This document shows positions 16,830 to 26,779 of a DNA stretch of 64,000 nt, one piece after another. Both the position numbers and the translations under genes were made by a program. The stretch is from Shewanella sp. NFH-SH190041 (lineage in GTDB: Bacteria; Pseudomonadota; Gammaproteobacteria; Enterobacterales; Shewanellaceae), in contig NZ_AP026070.1 in assembly GCF_024363255.1 (NCBI RefSeq), positions 1,984,001 to 2,048,000 on the forward strand, read 5' to 3'. Under the pieces are notes generated by a model. It was not told where the DNA came from and searched no databases. It was given only the letters and a program-made list of their open reading frames with translations. Position 1 is the stretch's first letter. Every line of letters starts with the position of its first letter.

Positions 16830-17190
16830 GTTCTGTACTATGTATTGCTTGTTCAGTAATGTATAGGTAGCCACATAGGCACGAATGCCAGCGATACCAT
16901 GTTGGCATCATTTCTTTTCAACTTATAATGACGGCTTGAAACCGCTTAATAATGTTTGATTCTTACGAAAATATTTTTCACAAAGTGACGATGCTTATAG
17001 GCACTAATCCATCGTATCCTTGTTAATATTTTGTCTATAATTGCGCTTTGCGATGCCGGGTGTACCTCCTTTGTGCTGGATAAAAACGTGGAAAGATGAG
17101 CCATTATAACCTTTGTTGCATACAAAGGTGTTTATCTCTCCTGGTTGTTCTACGAGACGTTCTGCATGAACATTTCTTTGTACTTTCACC
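16830..17190 (-). pseudogene. IS5-family (IS427-group) transposase OrfB relic
   Basis: The minus-strand frames read NKGYNGSSFHVFIQHKGGTP and AKRNYRQNINKDTMD, then HRHFVKNIFVRIKHY, AVSSRY and NMVSLAFV. This is the order of the C-terminal third of IS427-type transposases (Y-K-x-RHxVEN-x-F-x-K-x-FR). Stops interrupt it at about 16940 and 17000. No inverted ends were identified. A gene-free 150 bp follows up to the MATE gene. Confidence 0.7.
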
Positions 17191-17347
17191 TCTACTCTTA
17201 CCTATTTGCTCAGAAGATTTAATTATCTGGATTAACAGTTCCTATCTTATGTGAGTTAATATTGTTCTCTATGCACTTTAGAAGATAGGTTTATTTTTTT
17301 GGCGAAAGAGATTGCAACCCATTTGCATGTTGCTTAAAAATCATCCT

Positions 17348-18718
17348 CTAAAGAACGGAAGTCCTAGAAGCTTTATGCTGATGCCGTTGTAAATATAAAT
17401 AAAGTAATAATGTAATGATGGCATCCAAAGTGATCCCGATACCAAACATCACTGCGATACCGTTAAGGCTTGGGATAAATATCCCGTGTTGATAGAGGAT
17501 ATAGACTACCCCATAAAAGCCGATATTAACGAGCAGGGATTGATACAGCATCATATCAGTGCGTCCAACACCATAAAAATAGCTATCAATGATCTGATTA
17601 AATGCAAACACAATGTAAAAGCCCAGCATGATGAGTAGCAGGCGCATTACAGCAACGGCTTGTTGCTGGCCAACTAGAGCATTTAGTGCCGTTGGCCAAC
17701 TAGGAATGGAGACAAGCCAGAGCAATACTATGCCCGCCATGATATAGGCATAGTGGATAATGCGTTGAGGTGATAGACCAGCATGGCAGGCGGCATCACG
17801 CTGAATGACTTTACCTAAAGCTAATACCGGCAGTAGTAACCAACTCCAGATAAATTGATTCGTCAACCAAAAAGTGCCAGCTTCATTCACTCGGTTAACC
17901 ATTTGTAGGATCATGATGATAAAGGCGGTATTTCGGACGAAAGATTCCAAGCCAGAGCGACAGCCGATACTCAACCACTGTTTAAGCCAAGTTCGCTGTT
18001 TTGTGATATTTGATGCTAAGTGCTTAAAGCCGGGATTTAATTCTGTAAAGACCATTAATGCCAATGTCAGGCTCAGTATCAGATTGACGCAGATATTAGC
18101 CCAAGCAACCCAATTTACACCTAATTGTAATGAGCATGAATAGTGACTGACGAGTAATGTGTCGGCCAAAATAAGGGCCAAGCACCGAATAATCGCTAAT
18201 CCAATAATTGCTTTGTGTCTGTTCGCCAGTAGCAGCAACGTATTACCATAGGTTGCTATTGCGCCAATAGTAATCCCGATAGCTTCGAGCCGAATATAGG
18301 CTGAGGTCTGTACCAGATGCTCTGGGTTGACTGTCATCGCCAGTACAATTTGTGGTGTTGCGGCTAACACGATAATGGAGAGCAGTGTGTAACAACTTAA
18401 AACGATTAATAACGCATACAATTTTCGTTGCGCTGTGATTTCTGGCGAATTGCTCGTTTAACCGAGCATATAGAGTAAAGGGAGCATTAATGCTTCAGAG
18501 ATGACTTCATAGCCGATATTCAGCCATGCAGCCTGTGCAGCCAGACTATAAGCCCAAGGGTTTGGTAACTCACCGATAAAATAAATTCTGACGCTAGTAT
18601 AAAGCGCTGGCAGTAAACCGCTGATTATTAAAATAGCAAATAGCTTGTAATTAATGGGCCTATGCTCAGGCGATATTGGAGAAATAGATTGCATTAGAAA
18701 GCGCTTTAGTGATGACAA
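17348..18718 (-). pseudogene. MATE-family multidrug exporter with an internal stop codon
   Basis: A polytopic membrane protein of 456 codons is read in one frame. The N-terminal part (LFAILIISGLLPALYTSVRI, AAQAAWLNIGYEVISEAL) and the rest (GITLDAIITLLLYLYLQRHQ at the end) match MATE-type Na+/H+-driven exporters of about 12 membrane segments. The frame is broken only by TAA at 18458-18460 (LYMLGstopTSNSPE), about codon 87. A single base change from CAA or AAA would explain it. The start overlaps the end of the upstream nucleotidyltransferase gene by 13 bp, so the two form an operon. Without readthrough the product is dead; a TTG at 18421 is the only nearby restart. Confidence 0.72.
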
Positions 18719-19914
18719 GGCGGCAAGGTGTGCAGCTGCTTTGCATGAGGTTGAAAATAGTGGCCTTGCTCAATTAACTCCGCTTGAGTTAGACGACAAT
18801 AAAGTTGCTGTAGATATTGGTAGACATCTTGATATTGCTTTCTGTCTATTTGACGATAATTGATGGTAAAGATTTCCCATGGAAAATTGGGTAACTGGTT
18901 CTTTGCCTGTTTGGGGAGATAATTATGCGCAAGATTTCCTAGCAGCAGGTGCTCAAGTTGTACGGCATAATGCAACATGATATTCGTATGAAATCCATAT
19001 TTATAACAGTCTTCGGCTTCTATCAAGTGGGGAAGGGAGCAAAATAAAAAGAACAGTTCTGCTGCAATGGGAAGTGCTTTATCTTTCGCTAAAATCGGTT
19101 GTTGTAAATATGCTGTTAATTGTGTAATCAATTCAGGACGATTCTTTAGCACAGTGCTATAAACATTATCAATACATGATTCCCGGTAATATATCGCGAT
19201 ATTGTCGATATTATTACCACATATCACTTCCAGTAAAAGGCTATCACGGGTACGAAACGTTAGCTTATTATTTAGCCTGTCACAATGAATGACTTCTTTA
19301 TTAAGTTGTGCCTGTAATAAGTGCTGCACTAACTGGATTGAAAACGTTGTTTCTATAAAACAATCAATATCGGAATTTTTTGAAAGTTGATTGGCGCCTG
19401 TTGACCCGTATAGCACCATTGCTGAAATTTCATCATGTTGAGAAGCCATGTTAAAGAGAGTTTCGATGAGTCTGTGATGCTGATAATGGATCTGATTGAG
19501 CCAATCATTGTCAGAAAAAGCGTATTTAAGCTTATATTCTTGCCAGATAAGCGGTTTTATTAGTGTTCTTAGTGCAGTAGATAAAGTGCAATCATGCTGT
19601 AATTGAGGCCGGTTCTCATTATCCGTCAATTGCACTAAAATGCCGCAGGTGGTGTTAAGGTATTGATTTAATTTACCGAATAACGATGTTAGCCATGTTT
19701 CGTTAGTATCTTCTAGTACCACGATTGCATTGGAGTGATCGCGAATAAGTCGTGCAAGATGATGAGGATTGTACTCCCGCATGCCGGACGTGTTTGTTGG
19801 CATAAGAGTCATATCTGGCTGTTGCAAGTAATCGTAGCCAGGTAGTTGCTTGAGGAGCATGTTAATCGCCGAATGATGTTGACCATTTGACGAGGTAATA
19901 ATAAAAATCCGCAT
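18706..19914 (-). CDS. Nucleotidyltransferase-domain protein (MNT/ANT type)
   Basis: This 402-residue soluble protein has the Pol-beta nucleotidyltransferase signature GSTGANQLSKNSDIDCFIET (about residues 170-189), G-S-x(n)-D-x-D, with both metal-binding Asp present. A third acidic candidate lies in LLLEVICG (about 225). The first 140 residues (IFIITSSNGQHHSAIN, IVVLEDTNETWLT) are not recognised and may be a separate domain. The C-terminal 150 residues are helical, as in kanamycin-type nucleotidyltransferases. The family transfers NMP to small molecules or proteins. Coupling with a MATE exporter gene suggests a drug-modifying and export pair, which is inference. Confidence 0.7.
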   Translation of the reverse strand: MRIFIITSSNGQHHSAINMLLKQLPGYDYLQQPDMTLMPTNTSGMREYNPHHLARLIRDHSNAIVVLEDTNETWLTSLFGKLNQYLNTTCGILVQLTDNENRPQLQHDCTLSTALRTLIKPLIWQEYKLKYAFSDNDWLNQIHYQHHRLIETLFNMASQHDEISAMVLYGSTGANQLSKNSDIDCFIETTFSIQLVQHLLQAQLNKEVIHCDRLNNKLTFRTRDSLLLEVICGNNIDNIAIYYRESCIDNVYSTVLKNRPELITQLTAYLQQPILAKDKALPIAAELFFLFCSLPHLIEAEDCYKYGFHTNIMLHYAVQLEHLLLGNLAHNYLPKQAKNQLPNFPWEIFTINYRQIDRKQYQDVYQYLQQLYCRLTQAELIEQGHYFQPHAKQLHTLPPCHH

Positions 19915-20044
19915 GGGTGTATCTGATGGAGTCGCTATTGTCGGGTGATTCTAATCTTAGAAGCAGGTAGATAAAATAATATGGCTATCAAATAACCACT
20001 AAATACCCACTATTTGTAGTGGTTCAGACCTGATCTGACAGTTA

Positions 20045-20640
20045 CCCGTTTTTTAGTGGTGCCGGTCAGATTAAATTTGGGCTAATTTCTTCTCTGCCCA
20101 AATCGATTTCCCATCGATTAATGTATCCATAGGGGGCGACCGCAGCACATTTTTCCTTGATGAGTTCGCTCATTGTTGTAATACATGAGCCATTCGTCCA
20201 GATCTTTCTGAAGCGTCTCAAGTGAGTCGTAGAGGTTTTTACGGAATGTGACCTGTTAAAACTCATTCAGTATCGTCTTGAGGAAGCGCTCGCAGATGCC
20301 ATTTGTTTGTAGATGGCGCGCTTTTGTTTTTGTATGATCGATATCGTTGATTGCAAGGCAGTGCCTCTATCGGTCAGGATGCGGAGCATAGGTAACGATT
20401 GCTCTACGAAGAAAGGCAGTACCCTATCATTCAGTAAATCAGCTGAAGTAATTGGCGTTTTGGTGCTATATAACTTGGCAAAAGCGACTTTACTGTAGGT
20501 ATCAACAAACGTCTGCTGTTATTTTTAGGGGGGACTACCACCTCATGGCAAACTGAGCACGATGGAACGTTTGAAAACACATAAGTCGAATCCCCTTGTT
20601 CGAAATTTGCGATATGTTTTTTAGTTAACATGTGAGCGTT
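20045..20640 (-). pseudogene. IS481-family transposase relic
   Basis: Minus-strand pieces in changing frames are VLTKKHIANFEQG, TYSKVAFAKLYSTKTPITSA, LPMLRILTDRGTALQS (with the middle Asp), QTNGICERFLKTILNEF, YDSLETLQKDLDEWLMYYNN and ERTHQGKMCCGR. The order is that of IS481 transposases. Several frameshifts and an internal gap (about 20520) make it dead. The outer edge TGATCTGACAGTTACCCG (20033-20050) is probably the right inverted end. Confidence 0.78.
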
Positions 20641-20674
20641 GTTGATTTTACTTTGTGTTTATATGTGTCTATTT

Positions 20675-21949
20675 TCATTCACTAATCTGACGAATATCAT
20701 TACCAAAATATCTGAGAACTTTAGTTGTTCTCCCATTGATAACAGGTAGCTCTTCTTTGTTAATCCATCCAATAAGCTCTTGAACGTTGGATTTACCGAA
20801 CTCATTAAGTTTGTATTCGTCATCATAGATACAATCAGCCATTCGTCCAACGGCGTCGCCTGTGCCGTAGAGTAGATAAGTTAGAGTATTCTTTGCTCTT
20901 TGTTCTTCATTATGCTCAATGAAAGAGGCTTTCAAGGTCTCTAGTCCCCCTTTGTAAAAGCGGAATCGATCATGGAATGAATGTAGCACGCAAAGAGCAT
21001 CAACTATTTCTTTCATTGTCGCTGCTTTGATTGATTCCTTCGAGCCTAAGACGCGTTTGATTAGTGGATAGTTTATCGGCACGATGCGATCTTCAAAGTG
21101 TTCCCACTTGGTCGTTAGCCATTCATCAATAAGAGCTTTGGCTCTGGACTTTTGATGTTCATCCCATCCAAGAGTCTGGTGTTTCCATGTATCTTGTATC
21201 GCATAGAAGTCACGAACGAAGCTGAAGAAGGAATCAATTTCTAGTCGTTGTGGGATTAACTCAGCATCGACTTTTCTATCGAATGTTTTGTAGATCTCCT
21301 CAATACGTCTAAACGCTGTAATAGCTTCTTGATAAGATTTACGGTAGGAGTCCAAAAAGATAGACTTTTTGCTGGCTGTCTTCTTGCCTCGGTTAATATT
21401 CGAGAAGTTCACATCGCCCATTGTCTCAGTGACAGTGTCGTCCAAGTCCTTGATCATCTTGTTTACTTGCGAGAACTTGTTATAAATACTGCGATATTGC
21501 TTGATCGCTTCTTTGGTAAGGACTTCAGCCTCATTCCAATAATCACCAAACAATTCTTGAAGCTCAGCAAATCGGTTATCAACTGAATCAATTCCTACCA
21601 TAATCTCTTGGTTAGACAAAATGGCTGAGCGAGTAAGGTTGGCTGAACCCAATAGAATCGTTTTATCACCAAAAATGTAGAGCTTCGGATGGAAAGAACT
21701 ACTTGTGAAGAATCTGGCTTCGACGTTTTTGTTATTCAGAAGCTTCTCAAGAGCTGCTGGGGAGGTGGGAAAACCAAGACGAACAACGATTCTTACATGA
21801 CATTTTTTGGCAATCAAATCATCAATCACATCTGATTCAGTGAAGAATGCAGATGCGATAAAGATGTCCATATCATTTTCAACATGCTCGATGATACCGT
21901 GTTGAATGAAATCATTTTTTGAGATTCGATTTGTGTACAGATCCATCAT
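20675..21949 (-). CDS. Phospholipase D-like (HKD) domain protein
   Basis: This 424-residue soluble protein has one PLD half-site: SSSFHPKLYIFGDKTILLGS then ANLTRSAILSNQE (about residues 82-114), with the H-x-K of the HKD motif and the following GSANLT. Only one HKD is visible, so an active form would be a dimer, as in bacterial PLD nucleases of the Nuc type. The remaining 300 residues (coiled, charged, e.g. QVNKMIKDLDDTVTE) are not recognised. PLD-family nucleases are frequent in defence loci, and the restriction-modification remnant nearby fits that setting. The role is inferred. Confidence 0.75.
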   Translation of the reverse strand: MMDLYTNRISKNDFIQHGIIEHVENDMDIFIASAFFTESDVIDDLIAKKCHVRIVVRLGFPTSPAALEKLLNNKNVEARFFTSSSFHPKLYIFGDKTILLGSANLTRSAILSNQEIMVGIDSVDNRFAELQELFGDYWNEAEVLTKEAIKQYRSIYNKFSQVNKMIKDLDDTVTETMGDVNFSNINRGKKTASKKSIFLDSYRKSYQEAITAFRRIEEIYKTFDRKVDAELIPQRLEIDSFFSFVRDFYAIQDTWKHQTLGWDEHQKSRAKALIDEWLTTKWEHFEDRIVPINYPLIKRVLGSKESIKAATMKEIVDALCVLHSFHDRFRFYKGGLETLKASFIEHNEEQRAKNTLTYLLYGTGDAVGRMADCIYDDEYKLNEFGKSNVQELIGWINKEELPVINGRTTKVLRYFGNDIRQISE

Positions 21950-22350
21950 TTTTATCCTACATAATAATCTAAGACCATCATGCCATTAAACGAAGCTAGA
22001 TTATCTATTCAGTATCAAACACTTGGAAAATAACTTCATATCGATATGTATTGCAAACTCTTAACCTCTGCTGATATCTCTTTGATTTACAACCTAGTAA
22101 TGGTGCAGGCTAGTAAATGTAGCCACTATAGATATGGGTCTCATGATGCCGAATGCAATCCATTAAATGCTAATGTAGCAAAGACGCTGGCACGCTTATA
22201 TCCAGAGACGTGCCCGACCTCTACGGCGATAGTACCCATTGGGGCATAAAGCGACTTAGTTATTTGGTCACACAATGCATTCAAACCGCTATGATTTGTG
22301 ACGAAAAAGCTTCATTATTGAGCTGTGTAATCAATACAATAAGATAGACC
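21950..22350. promoter_or_regulatory. Divergent intergenic region between PLD and DUF2971 genes
   Basis: About 400 bp separates two genes transcribed away from each other, so promoters for both should lie here. No palindrome or repeat stands out. An open frame at 22046-22249 has no ribosome binding site and is not called. Confidence 0.4.
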
Positions 22351-23085
22351 GTGAAACATCCAGAAGTTACATCTCTTTATAAATATTGCCCTATCGGAAA
22401 GAATCAATTAAACGCCCTCTCGCAAAAGAAAATGTGGTATTCCAAACCAGCAGGTTTTAATGACCCATTTGATACACGTTTTCATGTAACAGGCAGGCTA
22501 CATTCATATGAACAAGAAACTGATCCATCAAAGTTACAACAAATTTTTGGTGAAGATATGTCAGATGCAATTGTGCATAAAAGAGTTTCTTTAGAAGGAG
22601 AGCTAGGCCAGTTTAAACGGGGTATTGAAGAGCTTGGAATTCTGTCGTTAGCAGATAGCAATAAGAACCTTTTAATGTGGTCCCATTATGCCGAAGACCA
22701 TAAGGGTATGTGTTTAGAGTTTGAGCGTAAAGATGGGGACCTACTTGCTGACGTTGATTCTACACAGCCTATATTTTACACGGATAACCACCCAACATTG
22801 AGTCCAAAGTCTCTGATGGATAGCGCAGCAACCTTATCAAACAAGAAGCGGATACTATATTCAAAGTCAAAGCATTGGGAATATGAACAAGAATGGCGTC
22901 ATATCGTTGAAAATGGGAATAAATTGCACCCATGGCCTGCACCTTTGAAAGCCGTATATTTTGGATGCAAAGTTGATGAATCGGATATTAACTTAGTCAA
23001 GAACGTGATAGCAGACCATCAGATACATTTCTACATCGCAAAGCAGTATAGCGGTAAGTTTGGTATCTACTTTGATAAATGCTGA
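22351..23085 (+). CDS. DUF2971 family protein
   Basis: This 244-residue soluble protein has the family hallmarks: SLYKYCPIGKNQLNAL at the start, FNDPFDTRF (about 36), LMWSHYAEDHKGMCLEFE (about 108), YSKSKHWEYEQEWRHIVE (about 168) and LKAVYFGCKVDE. DUF2971 proteins are widespread and often lie in phage or defence regions; their activity is not established. The start is GTG at 22351 (ACCGTGAAACATCC); no stronger alternative is present. It stands between the PLD gene and the integrase relic and is apparently a single-gene transcript. Confidence 0.82.
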   Translation: MKHPEVTSLYKYCPIGKNQLNALSQKKMWYSKPAGFNDPFDTRFHVTGRLHSYEQETDPSKLQQIFGEDMSDAIVHKRVSLEGELGQFKRGIEELGILSLADSNKNLLMWSHYAEDHKGMCLEFERKDGDLLADVDSTQPIFYTDNHPTLSPKSLMDSAATLSNKKRILYSKSKHWEYEQEWRHIVENGNKLHPWPAPLKAVYFGCKVDESDINLVKNVIADHQIHFYIAKQYSGKFGIYFDKC

Positions 23086-23114
23086 GTTTGTGCGGTATAT
23101 ATTCATTTGATGAC

Positions 23115-23700
23115 TCACGTCTCACAACTCTCTGAAATCCTTAGTACATCTTCAATCTCGACGCCAAGGTATTCAATCGTGCTTTCGAGCTTAGCATGGC
23201 CCAGAAGTAGCTGAATAGCGCGTAAGTTCTTGGTTTTGGCATAGATCAAAGAAGCCTTGGTTCGGCGCAGTGAATGTGTGCCATATTGGGTTTTGTCCAG
23301 GCCAATATCGGTCACCCAACGGTTCACTAGCGTGGTGTAGTAATGGTATGAAATCGGCTGTCCCACTCTGCGTGGACAGGGGAATAGGAAGTCTGTAGGT
23401 GCATGGGCATTTTGTATGATCCACTGGGACAGCGTTTGCTGTGTCTTTGGGGTTATCTCAAAGTGAACTTCTTGCTGGGTCTTTTGTTGTTTAACAATGG
23501 CTCTCGACATCACACAGCCGCTGCGACTGACGTCTTGCACCTTTAGATTGCGCACTCAGTTTGCTATCAATAGCAAGGTTAAACAGCGCCAACTCAAACA
23601 GCCGTTCCTCAAGTTCCAAGCGAATACGGATACGCCAGATATCCTCTAGTTTGAACGCCTTCTTCTGACCAACTCGTTTACCTTTGTTCCAAGCAACCAT
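23115..23700 (-). pseudogene. Tyrosine recombinase (integrase) with a frameshift
   Basis: The N-terminal frame (VAWNKGKRVGQKKAFKLEDI ... LALFNLAIDSKL) and the C-terminal frame (LKVQDVSRSGCV ... GTHSLRRTKASLIYAKT, LLGHAKLESTIEYLG) are the two parts of one phage-type integrase. They meet at about 23555 in different frames, with about 8-11 bases lost. The C-terminal part keeps HSLRR (H-x-x-R), the HAK motif and the tyrosine in TIEYLG. The enzyme is small (about 195 residues) and lacks an obvious arm-binding domain. It is probably inactive but may mark the edge of an integrated element. Confidence 0.78.
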
Positions 23701-23748
23701 GATGTGCTCCTTAGCTCATAAAATCACTTTTAAGTTAGGCCGGTATCA

Positions 23749-23931
23749 ATGCAAACCCAATGTTGGCTGGTAGAATGGGCGCAATTTTTAACTGAAGAGC
23801 TGGACGATGGCATTCCATTCGGTGAGAAGATGGCTACACCAACGGCTAAGTTGAGCGATCAGTTTGCTGAGTCTGCGACGCTAGAAGCTGAGATCAAAAA
23901 GAACCTAGCGGGGTTGGGTTATGAGCTTTGA
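23749..23931 (+). pseudogene. HsdM (type I methyltransferase) C-terminal fragment
   Basis: Only the last 50 residues of HsdM are present: AQFLTEELDDGIPFGEKMA, LSDQFAESATLEAEIKKNLA, then GLGYEL. The catalytic NPPF-bearing body is missing, presumably removed by the event that placed the integrase next to it. The stop overlaps the hsdS start by 11 bp, the normal hsdMS arrangement. Confidence 0.78.
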
Positions 23932-25037
23932 TTTAATCTCATTGCCTCTAAGCGAAATTGCTACGTTTAAATACGGCAAGACCATAAGAAAACAAGATAT
24001 TGAAGATTCAGGGCTGTACCCAGTACATAGTGGCTATACGACGGTTGGCTATCTGCCTAGCTATATGTATGAAGAACCACAGTTAATGATCGTGTGCCGA
24101 GGTGCGGGAGGCACTGGTGATATAAAGATGTCGCCACCTAAAGTGTCAATCACTAATCTGGCTATTGTGATTACCTGTGATGAGTCAAAAGTATGCAAAG
24201 AAGCATTGCTGACTTCTTAGATAAACAGGACTTGAAGATTGGTGTAAATTCCCAAACCAACCAAACTCTAGAAGAAATGGCGCAAGCCGTCTTCAAGTCA
24301 TGGTTTGTCGATTTCGAACCAATAAAAGCCAAGATGAATGGCGAGCAACCTGAGGGTATGGATGCTGCCACTGCCTCGCTATTCCCAGAAAGCTCGTTGA
24401 GTCTGAACTGGGTTTGATTCCTGAGGGGTGGGATATCAAAACCATTAAGGACTTCGGTAAGGTCATTACAGGTAAAACACCACCAAAAAAAGTTGAGGAT
24501 GCATACTCCGAACAAGGTGTCCCATTCGTCACTCCATCAGATATCGATAGCGATGTATTCGTCAATGAAACTAAGCGCTTCTTATCTGAATCTGGTGTCG
24601 AGACGGTAAAGAAGAATTTACTTCCTGAAGACAGTATTTGCGTGACCTGCATTGGTAGCCAAATGGGAAAGGCTGTAATCTCACCATCATTAGCCATTTC
24701 AAATCAACAAATTAATAGTGTTGTAGTGGCAAAAGAGTATGAAAGGAATATCCTTTTCGTGAATCTACGCAGAAGACACGAAGAGATATTTCTTGTTGGT
24801 AGTAGTGGAAGTACGATGCCGATTATTAACAAGAGCATGTTTGAGAAACTGGCAGTATTGACGCCATCAGAAGCACTTATTCAATCCTTTGATAAAGCAG
24901 TTTCTGCTCTTCTCAATAAGATTCATCAAAACGCCCAAGAAAATCAAACGCTATCGTCACTGCGTGATACCTTACTTCCAAAATTACTTTCGGGCGAAAT
25001 CGAGTTAGACGTCTCAGAGATTACTGACAATGACTAA
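23921..25037 (+). pseudogene. HsdS (type I specificity subunit), internally deleted and frameshifted
   Basis: Three pieces in order. The start of TRD1 (SLPLSEIATFKYGKTIRKQD, 23921-24190). The central conserved helix (QRSIADFLDKQDLKIGVNSQ, EMAQAVFKSWFVDFEPIKAK, 24190-24410). TRD2 with the C-terminal helix (LIPEGWDIKTIKDFGKVITG ... LRDTLLPKLLSGEIEL, 24410-25037). About half of TRD1 is deleted near 24190, and one base is lost near 24393. With HsdM gone and HsdR not visible, the system cannot methylate or cut. The TRD2 ORF is long and could still be translated; its TAA overlaps the ankyrin gene start by 8 bp. Confidence 0.8.
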
Positions 25038-26193
25038 ACAACTGTTGATAGCTATTGAGTCAGGCCACCGCGCGCTGTTGGCAGGTGTACTTGAACAACA
25101 ACCTGAGCTGGTGAACACGGTTTTTGAAGAGCACGAAGCAACACCATTTGAGCTTGCTTTAAAAAATGGTTTTTCAAAATTAGCCGACGAGATTATGAAT
25201 TGTGATGGTTTCGATTTAAACCATCACGGTCATAACCCCTTAAGGCTTGCGATTGACCTGGGATTCTTGGATATTGCTCAAGCCCTGTTACACAAAGGTG
25301 CCAACCCTAACTACCGACCACAACAAATGAGCAGCGCATTGTTACTTTGTTTAGACAATGAATATTTTGAGCTCGCTGAGTTAATGGTCGAAAAAGGCGC
25401 TGAAGTTAACATCCGCAATGACAAGGGCTGGACGCCTTTGATTTGGGCATCAATGAAAGGTCGAGTCAAAGCAGTTGAGTTTTTGCTGAAGCACGGAGCT
25501 GCTGTCGATGTGTGTAACAATGATGGTTGGAATGCGGTTACAGGCGCTTACTTCAAACAACGTTTGGAAGTAGTCGACAAGCTCCTGGCTCAAGGTGCGG
25601 TATTCAGCGCCAAGTATTCAGAAGCAGCCATGCTCTCAGCATTCAAAAATGGACATATGAAGCTGGCAGCTGAATTGTTAGAAAATGGAGTTAACCCTGA
25701 TGTAGTAGACGAAGATGGTCAATCGCTGTTAATTCTTGCAATAGAAAAAGGCGATGAAAACTTCATCAAATCGGTCATCAGTGCAGGCGCAAATACAAAC
25801 GTTAGTAATAGCTCTTCAATGACCGCCCTTAGTTTGTTGGTCAAAAATTCGCAAGATGAACTAATAAGTCAGCTCATCGTTAATGGTGTTGACGTAAATA
25901 TGGGAAATAAATCTTTCAGAAGCATACATTTGGCTGCTGAGTATGATCATTTATCTACAGCAAAATTACTTATCGAAAATGGTGCAGACATAAATGCTCT
26001 TACTGATGGAAACCTTTCTCCACTTATGGTTTGTGCTGTAAATGGCAGTCCAAATGTCGCAAGAATATTACTCGAAAAGGGAGCGAATAAGAAATTGAAA
26101 GCACCATATCCATTTAGTGGTGATGCACGGCATATTGCAAATGAGAGAAAACATGTACTTGTTCGCAATGTCATCGATGAAATGAGTCGTTAA
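25030..26193 (+). CDS. Ankyrin-repeat protein coupled to hsdS
   Basis: This 387-residue protein consists of about ten ankyrin repeats of 33 residues, for example GWTPLIWASMKGRVKAVEFL (about 137) and NLSPLMVCAVNGSPNVARIL (about 337). There is no signal peptide or membrane segment, so it acts in the cytoplasm. Ankyrin repeats bind protein partners and have no activity of their own. Its ATG lies inside the end of hsdS, so it is translationally coupled and part of the old hsd operon. The next gene starts 4 bp after its stop. It may hold the downstream product in an inactive state; this is inference. Confidence 0.85.
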   Translation: MTKQLLIAIESGHRALLAGVLEQQPELVNTVFEEHEATPFELALKNGFSKLADEIMNCDGFDLNHHGHNPLRLAIDLGFLDIAQALLHKGANPNYRPQQMSSALLLCLDNEYFELAELMVEKGAEVNIRNDKGWTPLIWASMKGRVKAVEFLLKHGAAVDVCNNDGWNAVTGAYFKQRLEVVDKLLAQGAVFSAKYSEAAMLSAFKNGHMKLAAELLENGVNPDVVDEDGQSLLILAIEKGDENFIKSVISAGANTNVSNSSSMTALSLLVKNSQDELISQLIVNGVDVNMGNKSFRSIHLAAEYDHLSTAKLLIENGADINALTDGNLSPLMVCAVNGSPNVARILLEKGANKKLKAPYPFSGDARHIANERKHVLVRNVIDEMSR

Positions 26194-26197
26194 GATA

Positions 26198-26779
26198 ATG
26201 CTCTCTAACTCTTCTGTATTTGATGCCGTCCGACGAGGTTATAACGAGCTTAAACTCGCAAGTAACGACGACATTCTTGATTACTTTGCTAATGTTAACC
26301 CCGACGCGATGTCGGGGCATATCAGCAACATCAAGGGGATTGTGTTTGAGCAAGAGGTGGTTAACGCACTCAATTCGCAAGGTATGGATGCCATGCTCTT
26401 TGAAGCCACTAACCATCCTGTATCTGATATTGCATTGATGAGTGATGGTGATATTGCAGCAGATATGCAGCTGAAAGCAACCGATAGCGTTTCTTATATC
26501 AACGAGACATTGGCAACAAACCCGGATATTCCCATTATTGTCACAAGCGAAGCCGCCAATAGCTTAGATAGCGCCATGGTGATTGATTCCGGGATCGACA
26601 ATGCTGTTTTAAATGATGCGGTGTCCGAAGCATTATCGGGTGAAATGGCCAATCATGTTGGTGAATCTGTAGCTAGTGATGTTGCTAGCGAAGGACTTGC
26701 AGAACTCGTAGCAGATGTGGCTTTGCCCATCAGCCCAATTGGAATTATTGGTGCTTTGTTTGGATTTCCATTTTTGTAA
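26198..26779 (+). CDS. Hypothetical protein with a nuclease-like motif and hydrophobic C-terminus
   Basis: This 193-residue protein is not assigned to a family. Residues 45-90 (IVFEQEVVNALNSQGMDAML, HPVSDIALMSDGDIAADMQLK) have the layout E...D-x(n)-D/Q-x-K of restriction-endonuclease-fold proteins: an early Glu on a helix, then SDIAL and DMQLKAT. The C-terminal 40 residues are Ala/Val/Gly-rich and end in a hydrophobic segment (ISPIGIIGALFGFPFL), which could insert in a membrane or act as a secretion signal. It lies 4 bp after the ankyrin gene. The two-gene arrangement behind a dead hsdMS is unusual. Nuclease assignment is tentative. Confidence 0.6.
   Translation: MLSNSSVFDAVRRGYNELKLASNDDILDYFANVNPDAMSGHISNIKGIVFEQEVVNALNSQGMDAMLFEATNHPVSDIALMSDGDIAADMQLKATDSVSYINETLATNPDIPIIVTSEAANSLDSAMVIDSGIDNAVLNDAVSEALSGEMANHVGESVASDVASEGLAELVADVALPISPIGIIGALFGFPFL

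Noticed and set aside
22046..22249. 67-codon plus-strand ORF in the PLD / DUF2971 gap
   Set aside because: No ribosome binding site, no family features, and it covers the expected promoter area of two divergent genes.
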